60,045 bases of DNA from Flavobacteriaceae bacterium (GTDB lineage: Bacteria > Bacteroidota > Bacteroidia > Flavobacteriales > Flavobacteriaceae): assembly GCA_030830005.1 (NCBI GenBank), contig JAURNV010000014.1:1-60045 (forward strand), written 5' to 3'. Within the stretch, counting starts at the first letter, position 1. The number at the start of each line of letters is the position of its first letter. This document shows positions 25,964 through 33,960 of this stretch, piece after piece. A program made the translations under genes and the position numbers. A model generated the notes under the pieces. It was given only the letters and a program-made list of their open reading frames with translations, made no database searches and had not been told where the DNA came from.

Positions 25964-26702
25964 AGATAGTGTTTGGATACTGAACTCGAGTTAAAAATAA
26001 ACCCTGTGCTGGTGCAGAACTACCTGCCTTAGTCCGATCTTGGCTATTCAAAATAGATTGAAATTCAGCTAGAGTTATTCTTCCCGTACCCACATCTAAA
26101 AGAGTCCCGACTATAGCTCTAACCATGTTTCTTAGAAAGCGATTTGCAGAAATATAAAAGGTCCATTGGTTATTGTGGTATTCCCAATAGGCTTCGGTAA
26201 CTTCACACGCGTAAGTTTTCACATCTGTTTTAGAGCGCGAAAAACATTTAAAATCTCTATGACAAAGCAGTTTTTTTGCTGCATCATTCATCACATCAAT
26301 ATCCAAAGGCTGATTAAAATGATAAACTAACCCACTGGTAAAGGGGTCTTTTATTTCAGAGATATGGTATTCGTAACTTCTAGAAATGGCATCAAACCTA
26401 GCGTGAGCATCAGTAGTAACTGGATGAATAGCAATAATTGCAATATCTTTTGGTAAAAATCGGTTTAATTTATACGTAAGTTCATCGGATTTTTCAACAG
26501 AAATATCCGTATTAAAATGGGCAAAAAGCTGCTTTGCATGAACACCCGTATCGGTCCTTCCTGCGCCAACAATTGCAGTTTCTTTACCCAAAAGTGTGGT
26601 TAACGCTTCTTCAATTATTTGTTGTACTGAAAGCGCATTGGGTTGGCGTTGCCATCCATGATATAAAGATCCACAATAAGAAAGTTCTAAAAAGTAGCGC
26701 AA
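25932..26702 (-). CDS. truA: tRNA pseudouridine(38-40) synthase TruA, TTG start
   Basis: This enzyme of about 256 residues converts uridines 38-40 of tRNA anticodon stems to pseudouridine. The catalytic Asp lies in GAGRTDTGVHA, and the start motif RYFLELSYCGSLYHGWQ fits the family. I chose the TTG at 26702 because it yields MRYFLELSY, the usual N-terminus of homologues; the longer frame begins at another TTG at 26720. No ATG is available. The start lies 20 bases from the divergent phosphodiesterase ATG, so the two promoters must overlap. The downstream ABC exporter gene begins within its 3' end. Confidence 0.93.
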   Translation of the reverse strand: MRYFLELSYCGSLYHGWQRQPNALSVQQIIEEALTTLLGKETAIVGAGRTDTGVHAKQLFAHFNTDISVEKSDELTYKLNRFLPKDIAIIAIHPVTTDAHARFDAISRSYEYHISEIKDPFTSGLVYHFNQPLDIDVMNDAAKKLLCHRDFKCFSRSKTDVKTYACEVTEAYWEYHNNQWTFYISANRFLRNMVRAIVGTLLDVGTGRITLAEFQSILNSQDRTKAGSSAPAQGLFLTRVQYPNTIFVARGKEYNK

Positions 26703-26707
26703 AGCCC

Positions 26708-26715
26708 TAAATTTG
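26708..26715 (+). promoter_or_regulatory. -7 promoter element of the phosphodiesterase gene
   Basis: TAAATTTG matches TAnnTTTG and ends eight bases before the ATG at 26723, so the message should be practically leaderless. It overlaps the palindrome TTTGTACAAA (26712-26721), whose other half may serve the divergent truA gene. Confidence 0.5.
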
Positions 26716-26722
26716 TACAAAG

Positions 26723-27217
26723 ATGATGAAAAAGATATTGTTACTTTCTGATACCCACAGTTTTTTAGATCCGCGTGTGTTGGGGTATGCTAAAAAAGCA
26801 GATGAGATTTGGCATGCTGGAGATATTGGTAGTTTTGATGTTACCGATTCGTTACAGGCAATAAAACCATTACGTGCTGTTTATGGAAATATCGACAATG
26901 CTGCCATTAGGCAACATTTTTCAGCGGAATTATTTTTTAAAATTGAAGGTGTGACCATTTTTATGACGCATATAGGCGGTAAACCTAAGAAATACGCCAA
27001 AGGAATATCCGAAAAGCTTCTTGCGTTAAAACCCGATATTTTTATCTGCGGCCATTCACATATTCTTAATGTTGCCTACGACGATAATAAGTCTTTGTTA
27101 TATATGAATCCTGGGGCTGTAGGCAAGCATGGATTTCATAAAAAACAAACTATGCTTCAATTTGAAGTTGAAAACGGAAAAGCACAAAATTTGATGGTTA
27201 TAGAATTAGGAGGTTAG
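26723..27217 (+). CDS. YfcE/MJ0936-family metallophosphoesterase
   Basis: The 164-residue calcineurin-like phosphodiesterase has all metal-binding blocks: SDTHS (8-12), GDIGS, GNID, the His in MTHIG and GHSH (about 112-115), with a terminal NPGAVG. It is cytoplasmic. Natural substrates in this small family are poorly known (phosphodiesters, possibly cyclic nucleotides or metabolite repair). The start could also be the second ATG at 26726. It is divergent from truA, and its last 12 bases overlap the convergent glycosyltransferase gene. Confidence 0.92.
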   Translation: MMKKILLLSDTHSFLDPRVLGYAKKADEIWHAGDIGSFDVTDSLQAIKPLRAVYGNIDNAAIRQHFSAELFFKIEGVTIFMTHIGGKPKKYAKGISEKLLALKPDIFICGHSHILNVAYDDNKSLLYMNPGAVGKHGFHKKQTMLQFEVENGKAQNLMVIELGG

Positions 27218-28051
27218 CCGTCGATAAATCATTTTCCATCGATATTTTCTAATAAATTGTGCCTCATTGACAGATACCAGTCTCGCTGATCTATTAAACC
27301 AAGCACCTAGAAAACCACCCATAACAGCACTTAAATTACCGGAATGGTTTTGCGCCCACTTTATAGATGCTAATATTCCCAATATAAGATCGTATCCAAG
27401 GGCATAAAAAACTTTTCCTTTTTCTCGAGCAAGAGGTGCTTCATACATACTTCCTGTAGGTCTCATATGTTTTACAACAAGATTGTTGTCTGTTTGCACT
27501 TTAAAATTATGATACATTGCCAAAAGTTCGTCCAGAGTATCCCAACCCAAGGCAGGTCTTAATCCGCCTATTGCGGTAAAACAACTTTTGCGGTAAGCCT
27601 TTACGGGGCCGCGAACGTGCGTGGTTAATGAAATAGCTTCAAATTCATAAACACCCTTATTTTTAACGTATAATACCCCACCATAGATCCCTAAATTGAC
27701 GTCATTAGAAAAGGCATTGACCAAAGATTCTATATAATTTTCTGGAAACACGATATCTGCATCAAATTTACATATCAGCTCCCAAGAACAAGAAAGAGCT
27801 GAAAATCCACGTTCAAAAGCATGGATAACTTTTTGCCCAGGAGCATGTTGTGAGTCGTCATTTGATGAAATAACGCTAATGAAAGAGTATTGCTGTGCAA
27901 AATTTGTAGCTATAGATAAAGAATTGTCAGTTGACCCATCGTTAACAATAATCAATTCTTTTATTGGGTAAGTCTGTGTTACTAAAGACTTTAGTGATTG
28001 CTCCAAAAAGGTTTCTTCATTAAAAACGGGCATTACGATAGCTACCTCCAT
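27206..28051 (-). CDS. family 2 glycosyltransferase
   Basis: The 281-residue GT-A fold enzyme shows the N-terminal nucleotide-sugar fold (IVMPVFNEETFLEQSLKSL, IIVNDGSTDNS), a DxD-like DAD in CKFDADIVFP (about residue 93-95) and an acceptor-site GWDTLDEL. The C-terminus ends in a basic, aromatic segment (RKYRWKMIYRRL) that could touch the membrane. The acceptor is unknown; no other glycan genes are adjacent. It is divergent from rho, and a TATTTTTG element (28075-28082) is its likely promoter. Confidence 0.9.
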   Translation of the reverse strand: MEVAIVMPVFNEETFLEQSLKSLVTQTYPIKELIIVNDGSTDNSLSIATNFAQQYSFISVISSNDDSQHAPGQKVIHAFERGFSALSCSWELICKFDADIVFPENYIESLVNAFSNDVNLGIYGGVLYVKNKGVYEFEAISLTTHVRGPVKAYRKSCFTAIGGLRPALGWDTLDELLAMYHNFKVQTDNNLVVKHMRPTGSMYEAPLAREKGKVFYALGYDLILGILASIKWAQNHSGNLSAVMGGFLGAWFNRSARLVSVNEAQFIRKYRWKMIYRRLTS

Positions 28052-28066
28052 TGGAAAAATAAAAAT

Positions 28067-28100
28067 TTGAACACCAAAAATAAAAAAAGTTGTATGTTTG
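28067..28100 (+). promoter_or_regulatory. promoter of rho, overlapping a divergent promoter
   Basis: TTG (28067-28069), 23 bases and TATGTTTG (28093-28100) match the Bacteroidota consensus and leave a leader of about 50 bases before the rho ATG. On the other strand TATTTTTG (28082-28075) lies inside the same stretch and would serve the glycosyltransferase gene. Confidence 0.6.
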
Positions 28101-28158
28101 TGCTAACGGCACATTCTTCAGCCGTAATTTAATATATCATTTCGATACCCATTTACAC

Positions 28159-29715
28159 ATGTTTGAATTATCAGAATTAAAAGCAAAAAAACTTGCTGAA
28201 CTCCAAGAAATTGCAAAAGAACTTGGATTAACTAAAATTGCAGGACTCAAAAAAATTGAGCTCACCTACCGAATTATTGATCATCAATCTACGCTTCCTG
28301 AGCCTGGAGAAGAGCAAAAGCAACAACCCCAAGAGGAATCTGAAAGGAAAGTAGCTTTTGAAAAACCCAAAAAAGTAGCTACTAAAGAAGTAGCACAAAA
28401 AGAGACTCCCGTTGAAAGCAAATCTGAGGTAGCTGAAAAAACCGAACAACCAAAACCTAAACACAAAAACAAAAATGTTCAAGGCAAAGGAAACCGTCAC
28501 CACAATACTAACGGCAATAATGGGAACGGAAACCCAAGAGAAAATGACAACAATCATAACAAAGACATTCGCAACAAATACCGTCAACCCGACTATGAGT
28601 TTGAAGGTATTATTGAAAGCGAAGGTGTATTGGAAATGATGCAAGAAGGCTATGGTTTCCTTCGTTCGTCTGACTATAATTATTTGTCCTCACCTGACGA
28701 TATATACGTGTCACAATCTCAAGTCCGTTTATTTGGGCTTAAAACTGGAGACACTGTTTTGGGACATATTCGTCCACCAAAAGAAGGTGAAAAGTATTTT
28801 CCATTGATTAAAGTTTCCTTAATTAACGGACTGACACCAGATGTAGTACGTGATCGTGTTTCTTTTGAACACCTAACACCCCTATTCCCACAAGAAAAAT
28901 TCAATATTGCCGATAAGCAAAGTACCATTTCCACTAGAGTTATGGATTTGTTTTGTCCCATTGGAAAAGGGCAACGAGGTATGATTGTATCGCAACCAAA
29001 AACAGGAAAAACCATGTTGCTTAAAGACGTGGCGAATGCCATTGCAGCAAACCACCCTGAGGTGTATCAAATCATTTTGTTAATTGACGAGCGTCCTGAG
29101 GAAGTTACCGATATGCAACGCAATGTTAAAGGCGAGGTTGTAGCTTCTACTTTTGACGAACCAGCAGACCGCCATGTAAAAGTTGCCAATATCGTATTGG
29201 AAAAAGCAAAACGCTTGGTAGAGTGTGGACACGATGTGGTAATTCTTTTGGATTCGATTACGCGTTTGGCACGTGCCTATAACACTGTACAGCCTGCTTC
29301 GGGTAAAATTTTGAGTGGGGGTGTTGATGCAAATGCACTCCACAAACCCAAACGCTTTTTTGGCGCAGCTCGAAACATCGAAAATGGGGGCTCACTTTCC
29401 ATTATTGCCACGGCACTTACCGAAACGGGCTCTAAAATGGATGAGGTCATTTTTGAAGAATTTAAGGGAACAGGAAACATGGAATTGCAGCTTGACCGCC
29501 GTATTTCGAACCGCCGTATTTTCCCTGCCATTGACTTGGTGTCTTCCAGCACCCGCCGCGACGACTTGTTGTTAGACGAAAAAACAATACAGCGTATGTG
29601 GATTATGCGTAAGTACCTTGCCGATATGAACCCCGTAGAAGCGATGGAATTCGTAAACGACCGCATTAAACGCACCCTAAACAACGAAGAGTTTTTGATT
29701 TCTATGAATGAATAG
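28159..29715 (+). CDS. rho: transcription termination factor Rho with a long disordered insert
   Basis: The 518-residue hexameric RNA helicase ends transcription at Rho-dependent sites. Residues 1-43 are the N-terminal helical domain. Residues 44-144 are a low-complexity insert: first Glu/Lys/Gln-rich, then Asn/Gly/His-rich. The RNA-binding OSB fold follows ([13 protein letters not shown]), and then the RecA-like motor with Walker A PKTGKT, Walker [13 protein letters not shown] and a Q-loop region. Rho of Escherichia coli is about 100 residues shorter. Such inserts are known in Bacteroidota Rho, where one has been linked to condensate formation. I chose the start at 28159, which gives [12 protein letters not shown], and rejected the earlier frame because it begins inside the promoter. 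Confidence 0.96.
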   Translation: MFELSELKAKKLAELQEIAKELGLTKIAGLKKIELTYRIIDHQSTLPEPGEEQKQQPQEESERKVAFEKPKKVATKEVAQKETPVESKSEVAEKTEQPKPKHKNKNVQGKGNRHHNTNGNNGNGNPRENDNNHNKDIRNKYRQPDYEFEGIIESEGVLEMMQEGYGFLRSSDYNYLSSPDDIYVSQSQVRLFGLKTGDTVLGHIRPPKEGEKYFPLIKVSLINGLTPDVVRDRVSFEHLTPLFPQEKFNIADKQSTISTRVMDLFCPIGKGQRGMIVSQPKTGKTMLLKDVANAIAANHPEVYQIILLIDERPEEVTDMQRNVKGEVVASTFDEPADRHVKVANIVLEKAKRLVECGHDVVILLDSITRLARAYNTVQPASGKILSGGVDANALHKPKRFFGAARNIENGGSLSIIATALTETGSKMDEVIFEEFKGTGNMELQLDRRISNRRIFPAIDLVSSSTRRDDLLLDEKTIQRMWIMRKYLADMNPVEAMEFVNDRIKRTLNNEEFLISMNE

Positions 29716-29730
29716 TCAAATGCTTTTAAG

Positions 29731-29767
29731 AACAAAAAAGGCTTCCATAATGGAAGCCTTTTTTGTT
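29731..29767. terminator. strong bidirectional terminator behind rho
   Basis: AACAAAAAAGGCTTCCA and its exact complement form a 17-pair stem around a TAA loop, with T-rich sequence on both sides. It follows rho by 15 bases. The core (GGCTTCCA/TGGAAGCC) is nearly the same as that of the terminator behind rpsT. Confidence 0.85.
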
Positions 29768-29811
29768 TTACTGGTAATGTTATTTTATAAAGTGACGCTG
29801 TGTGGTTCACT

Positions 29812-29846
29812 GCGCGCGTTTGGAACGTGCGCCATGGGGAGGAGGT
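29812..29846. other. GC-rich hairpin with an adjoining SD-like purine tract
   Basis: GCGCGCGTT and AACGTGCGC form a nine-pair stem (one G-T pair) with a TGG loop at 29812-29832, strikingly GC-rich for this window. Immediately after it, GGGGAGGAGGT (29836-29846) reads as a strong Shine-Dalgarno tract on the plus strand, but no open frame follows. On the minus strand the same bases lie behind the ggt stop. Function unknown. Confidence 0.5.
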
Positions 29847-29861
29847 AATATTAGTAAATAA

Positions 29862-31538
29862 TCAATATCCGATAGCCCCTCCATCTGGGCTGGACGTATC
29901 GGATGCCCCTATATAAACTCCATTTTCTTTGTCGATAGAGATTCCCATAAGACGACCCAAATATCTTCGCCCTTGAAGATCATGTCCCTTTAATGTAAGC
30001 GCCTCGATTGTATCGGGAGAGAGTTTATTCTCCTCAAAAAATAATTTGTTTGGCAGCCATTGATGATGAATTTTCATTGCTTCGATTGATTCTTCAATTG
30101 ACATATTGTATTCCAGAAAGCAAAGCACTGTTTGAAATACAGTATTAATTATTGTTCGTCCTCCTGGGCTTCCAATTATTAAAACTGGTTTACCATCTTT
30201 TGCAACTATTGTTGGGGTCATACTAGATAACATTCGCTTTTTTGGTTCTATCAAATTGGGATTTGTTCCTATCAATCCTTCAGAATTTGTATAACCTGGC
30301 TGTGGGTTAAAATCTCCCATTTCATTGTTGAATATGAATCCCAGACTTTTACTACCCATACCTGAACCATAGGATTGTTCCAATGTGTATGTAACGGAAA
30401 CAGCATTTCCGTCTTTATCAATAACAGAGAAATGTGTTGTATTTGTACCATCATATATTTGTCCAAACAGAGATGAATCGCTAATAGAAGCCTTCTCCAT
30501 ATCGATATTACTTAATCTGTTTTTTGCAAATTCTTTTGAAATGAGTTTATCTATAGGCATATCAATATTATAGTCAGGATCTCCTAGATATTGGGCACGA
30601 TCAGCGAAAGCACGTCTCATAACTTCAGCCGTCAAATGGACATATTCCGTTGAATTGAAAGGCGTATGCTCTAAATTTGCCTGTTCCATAATATTTAGCA
30701 TTTCTATCATTGCAACGCCTCCAGAGCTTGGTGGTGCCATTGAAAAAATCTCATAACCTTTGTACGTTCCCTTCAATGGCTTGCGTTCTATCGCTTTATA
30801 TTGTATAAGATCATCTTTAGTAATAATCCCGCCATTTTCTAACATATACCTTTCTATTTCTTCCGCAACACTTCCCTTATAAAATCCATCTTTACCATTA
30901 TCTCTTATAAGTCCTAAAGTATTGGCTAATTCAGGCTGTTTCCAAATACTTCCAAATTTTAGAGGCATACCCAAACTGTCTAGATAAAGACTTTTTAAGA
31001 ATTCAGGATTGTCAGAATTATGAATTTTGATGGCATGCGAAGCCAATGTGTAGCTCATTGAAACTCCATTGTTGGCCATATCTATGGCTGGCGCTATTAA
31101 ATCTTCCCATGGTAATTTACCATATTTTTGGTGAGCCAGATAAAGCCCCGCCACCGTGCCTGGAACTCCTGCCGATAACGCTCCGACATGATTTTTTCCT
31201 TTGATTAGTTCTCCGTTTTCGTCAAGAAACATAGTGGAACTTGCCTTTACTGGTGCCATCTCACGAAAGTCTATCGTTGTAACCCTAGAAGAGTCATCCA
31301 TGTAAACCATAAACCCACCCCCTCCAATGTTACCTGCTTGAGGGTGTGCAACAGCAAGCGCAAATGCAGTTGCGATTGAAGCATCAATAGCATTTCCTCC
31401 TTTTTTTAAGATTTCGATTCCGACTTTTGATGCTTCTAAATTATCAGAAACTACCATCCCATTTGAAGAATACGTTTGACTATGGGAATTAGCACAACAT
31501 AGTGATATTACAGCGACTAGTGTTATGTGTTTAATCAT
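29862..31538 (-). CDS. ggt: gamma-glutamyltransferase
   Basis: The 558-residue exported Ntn-hydrolase precursor cleaves itself into large and small subunits and hydrolyses or transfers gamma-glutamyl groups of glutathione-like peptides. The signal peptide is MIKHITLVAVISLCCANSHS. The autocleavage nucleophile is the Thr in GTNTTHFSV. Substrate loops GSPGGRTI and SSMTPTIV are present. Family length and the spacing of these blocks are normal. It is a single gene between the rho terminator and the PPK2 pair. Either glutathione-type nutrients or poly-gamma-glutamyl material could be the substrate. Confidence 0.95.
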   Translation of the reverse strand: MIKHITLVAVISLCCANSHSQTYSSNGMVVSDNLEASKVGIEILKKGGNAIDASIATAFALAVAHPQAGNIGGGGFMVYMDDSSRVTTIDFREMAPVKASSTMFLDENGELIKGKNHVGALSAGVPGTVAGLYLAHQKYGKLPWEDLIAPAIDMANNGVSMSYTLASHAIKIHNSDNPEFLKSLYLDSLGMPLKFGSIWKQPELANTLGLIRDNGKDGFYKGSVAEEIERYMLENGGIITKDDLIQYKAIERKPLKGTYKGYEIFSMAPPSSGGVAMIEMLNIMEQANLEHTPFNSTEYVHLTAEVMRRAFADRAQYLGDPDYNIDMPIDKLISKEFAKNRLSNIDMEKASISDSSLFGQIYDGTNTTHFSVIDKDGNAVSVTYTLEQSYGSGMGSKSLGFIFNNEMGDFNPQPGYTNSEGLIGTNPNLIEPKKRMLSSMTPTIVAKDGKPVLIIGSPGGRTIINTVFQTVLCFLEYNMSIEESIEAMKIHHQWLPNKLFFEENKLSPDTIEALTLKGHDLQGRRYLGRLMGISIDKENGVYIGASDTSSPDGGAIGY

Positions 31539-31710
31539 GGTATTTGGTATTGCTTCTTATGGTTTTTGCTATGAGTAGTTTCGTGGTTTAGCATTAAAAT
31601 TTAAGGACATATCTATCATTTAAAAACTCAAAAAAATAAAGGGTTTAGACATTTAAACATACAAGTTTGGAATTAGTTAAGACTAACTTAACAAAAAAAA
31701 ATAAACCGCC

Positions 31711-32484
31711 CTATTTATACGGCAACACCTTAATAATGTGTTTTATAGCAGCCAGTCTGGCGGAGGGCTTTTTATCGGCATCTATAATAACCCAGGGCGA
31801 AGCCTCGGTGTTTGTAAGAGTAAACATTTTCTTTTTGTATTTGGTATATGCGTCCCATAAGGATTGTGCCTTTTCATCAACAGAAGTCATTTTCCAGCGT
31901 TTTAGCGGGTTGTTTTTGATGTCTTCAAATCGTTTTGCCTGTTCAGTCTTGGTAATAGAAAAATAAAGCTTTATCAAATAGGTGTCGGAATGCACCAGCA
32001 TGCGCTCAAAATCATTTACTTGAGACATAAAGACCTTATATTCACTATTTGTGCAAAAATTATTTACGGGCTCCACCACGGCGCGGTTATACCAACTCCG
32101 ATCGAAAAAAATTATTTCTCCTGGTTTGGGTAGTTTATTAATATAACGCTGAAAAAACCATTGTTTTTTTTCGTCCTTTGTTGGAATATCAAGAGCAATT
32201 ATTCGAAAATGTCTGGGGTTTAAATACTCGGTAATACGTCGAATTGCCCCTCCTTTACCTGCAGCATCTCTGCCTTCAAACAATATCACCACTTTTTTAT
32301 CATTTTTAATTACCCAGTTTTGAATCTTAATCAATTCTTCCTGATGTTTTCTCAATTCATTGATGTAATTGATTTCCTCTAAAGATTTTGTCAAATTAAC
32401 CTTCTTATTTTTCAATAAGGTATACCAACCCAACTTGGAATTTAGTAAGTCTAGCTCATTTGCGGTAAATTGGTTGTTTTCCAT
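31711..32484 (-). CDS. ppk2: polyphosphate kinase 2 family protein, second of a tandem pair
   Basis: The 257-residue PPK2 enzyme uses polyphosphate to phosphorylate nucleotides (or the reverse). Walker A is GRDAAGKGG (71-79), Walker B with the following lid is DRSWYNR (128-134), and a basic lid region with RWKMTSVDEKA lies near 190. One-domain length is typical. It is three bases behind a paralogue with the same motifs but clearly different sequence. Class (nucleotide mono- or diphosphate preference) cannot be read from the motifs alone. Confidence 0.92.
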   Translation of the reverse strand: MENNQFTANELDLLNSKLGWYTLLKNKKVNLTKSLEEINYINELRKHQEELIKIQNWVIKNDKKVVILFEGRDAAGKGGAIRRITEYLNPRHFRIIALDIPTKDEKKQWFFQRYINKLPKPGEIIFFDRSWYNRAVVEPVNNFCTNSEYKVFMSQVNDFERMLVHSDTYLIKLYFSITKTEQAKRFEDIKNNPLKRWKMTSVDEKAQSLWDAYTKYKKKMFTLTNTEASPWVIIDADKKPSARLAAIKHIIKVLPYK

Positions 32485-32487
32485 CTG

Positions 32488-33336
32488 TTAAATATCAATT
32501 TGACTAGCACCCCTGTGATATCGCATTATGATATTAGGATCAGGTAAAAGCGAGGTTTTAGACTCGCCTTTCCCGTCGAAATCAAACTGAGATAAAACGT
32601 ATCGCATACTCTCGAGTCGCGCTTGTTTTTTGTCATTTGTTTTTACAATCATCCAAGGACAAAAATTGGTATGTGATTTACTGAACATCAACTCTTTATA
32701 GACGGTGTATTTGTCCCAAAGTTCTTGACCTTTTAGGTCAACAGGGCTAAATTTCCACTGTTTTAGCGGGTTACTAAGACGGGAGTCAAATCGCTTTTTT
32801 TGTTCTTCTTTTGATATTGAAAACCAAAATTTTATAATTTTTAAATTGTCTTCATACAACAGATGCTCAAACTCGGGTACCTGAACCATAAACTTATTGT
32901 ATTGCTCACTGTTGCAAAACCCCATGACGGGCTCAACCACTGCCCTATTATACCAGCTACGGTCAAAAAAAACAATTTCGCCTGGATTTGGCAACACCTT
33001 AATATAGCGTCTAAAATACCATTGGCCCTTTTCAAAATCTGTTGGCTTATTTAATGCAACAGCTCTTGCAGAGCGTGGATTTAAGTGTTCCATGAATCTT
33101 TTTATAGTTCCCCCTTTTCCAGCAGCATCTCTACCTTCAAAAACAACCACAACCCGAAGTTTATTTTTAGTAATCCATTTTTGCAGGTTTACCAATTCCG
33201 ATTGCAACTGTCGAAGTTCGACTTCATATTCAATTTTAGCAATCGTTTTTTCAAGAGAAATACCTTTTTCCCTTGCGATAGAAATCAATTCTTTTCGGGT
33301 GTTTGCTCTTAGTAGGTCTTCTGATTCAAGTTTCAT
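32488..33336 (-). CDS. ppk2: polyphosphate kinase 2 family protein, first of a tandem pair
   Basis: The 282-residue PPK2 enzyme has Walker A GRDAAGKGG (68-76), Walker B/lid DRSWYNR (125-131) and a C-terminal extension of about 20 residues (DPNIIMRYHRG) absent from its neighbour. Members transfer phosphate from polyphosphate to GDP, ADP or AMP. The next gene on the strand is a diverged copy three bases away, so both are made together. Two copies may differ in nucleotide class, which would let a cell turn AMP into ATP on polyphosphate; that is inference. The gene follows the rpsT terminator. Confidence 0.93.
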   Translation of the reverse strand: MKLESEDLLRANTRKELISIAREKGISLEKTIAKIEYEVELRQLQSELVNLQKWITKNKLRVVVVFEGRDAAGKGGTIKRFMEHLNPRSARAVALNKPTDFEKGQWYFRRYIKVLPNPGEIVFFDRSWYNRAVVEPVMGFCNSEQYNKFMVQVPEFEHLLYEDNLKIIKFWFSISKEEQKKRFDSRLSNPLKQWKFSPVDLKGQELWDKYTVYKELMFSKSHTNFCPWMIVKTNDKKQARLESMRYVLSQFDFDGKGESKTSLLPDPNIIMRYHRGASQIDI

Positions 33337-33401
33337 CTTAAATAATTATTGTAAAATGGTGGAGCCGCTTAGTAGACCCCAAGGTAATAAAAGAATGACA
33401 C

Positions 33402-33437
33402 AACAAAAAAAGGCCTCCAAATGGAAGCCTTTTTGTT
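33402..33437 (-). terminator. terminator behind rpsT
   Basis: On the minus strand AAAAAGGCTTCCA and TGGAGGCCTTTTT form a stem (one A-C mismatch) with a short loop, followed by TTGTTG, about 20 bases past the rpsT stop. It may also work on the other strand. Confidence 0.75.
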
Positions 33438-33457
33438 TTATTTTAAATAGAATTCGC

Positions 33458-33709
33458 TTAAAGCGAAGCTACATGCTTTGTAAGCTTAGATTTAAGATTA
33501 GCAGCTTTATTAGAATGAATAATGTTATTCTTAGCTAACTTATCAATCATTGACGCTAATAGCGGAAGTTTTTTTTCAGCCTCCTTTTTCTTCTCTACTG
33601 CTTTGAAATCACGTATAGCGTTACGAGTAGTTTTATGTTGAAAACGATTACGCTGACGCTTAGTTTCATTTGAACGAATGCGCTTTAAGGCGGATTTATG
33701 ATTTGCCAT
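33458..33709 (-). CDS. rpsT: 30S ribosomal protein S20
   Basis: This 83-residue, very basic helical protein binds 16S rRNA. The start MANHKSALKRIRSNETKRQR is the standard S20 N-terminus, and the C-terminus AANLKSKLTKHVASL fits. It starts only 13 bases behind the 3' end of tRNA-Glu and has no promoter of its own in that gap, so it is almost certainly co-transcribed with the tRNA. Confidence 0.97.
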   Translation of the reverse strand: MANHKSALKRIRSNETKRQRNRFQHKTTRNAIRDFKAVEKKKEAEKKLPLLASMIDKLAKNNIIHSNKAANLKSKLTKHVASL

Positions 33710-33722
33710 ATTATATAATTTG

Positions 33723-33794
33723 TAGCCCGTAGGGGAATCGAACCCCTCTTACCAGGATGAAAACCTGGCGTCCTAGCCGATAGACGAACGGGCC
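33723..33794 (-). tRNA. tRNA-Glu (TTC anticodon)
   Basis: The minus strand folds into a complete cloverleaf of 72 bases. It has acceptor GGCCCGT/ACGGGCT (G-U at the first pair), a D arm, an anticodon stem CCAGG/CCTGG around TTTTCAT (anticodon TTC), and a T arm with GGGGTTCGATTCCCC. CCA is not encoded. It begins about 20 bases behind a full promoter and precedes rpsT. Confidence 0.96.
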
Positions 33795-33813
33795 GTTCGC
33801 TTTAAACGAGGTG

Positions 33814-33844
33814 CAAATTTATATTTAAAATTATTATTACACAA
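33814..33844 (-). promoter_or_regulatory. promoter of tRNA-Glu and rpsT
   Basis: On the minus strand TTG (33844-33842), 20 bases and TAAATTTG (33821-33814) form a full consensus promoter. It is the only one in front of the tRNA-Glu/rpsT pair. Confidence 0.65.
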
Positions 33845-33932
33845 CCCATAACACCAACAAAAAAAAACATCGTAATTTGAGTTAACTAGTTGTGGTTGAA
33901 AATTTTAACATTTTCTAGTAATAAATTATACA

Positions 33933-33940
33933 TAAATTTG
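33933..33940 (+). promoter_or_regulatory. -7 promoter element of the YHS operon
   Basis: TAAATTTG matches TAnnTTTG and lies 20 bases before the ATG at 33961. No TTG at the normal distance is visible; a different -33 or an activator may be involved. Confidence 0.45.
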
Positions 33941-33960
33941 TCTCACCAAATCGAATCATT

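Noticed and set aside
28228-28644. Long open frame antisense to rho
   Set aside because: It mirrors the low-complexity insert of rho; the translated protein is a Phe/Val/Leu shadow of Asn/Lys/Glu codons and has no independent support.
29731-33437. Near-identical terminator cores behind rho and rpsT as mobile repeats
   Set aside because: They share only GGCTTCCA/TGGAAGCC, carry T-runs and sit right behind stops, so they are ordinary terminators.
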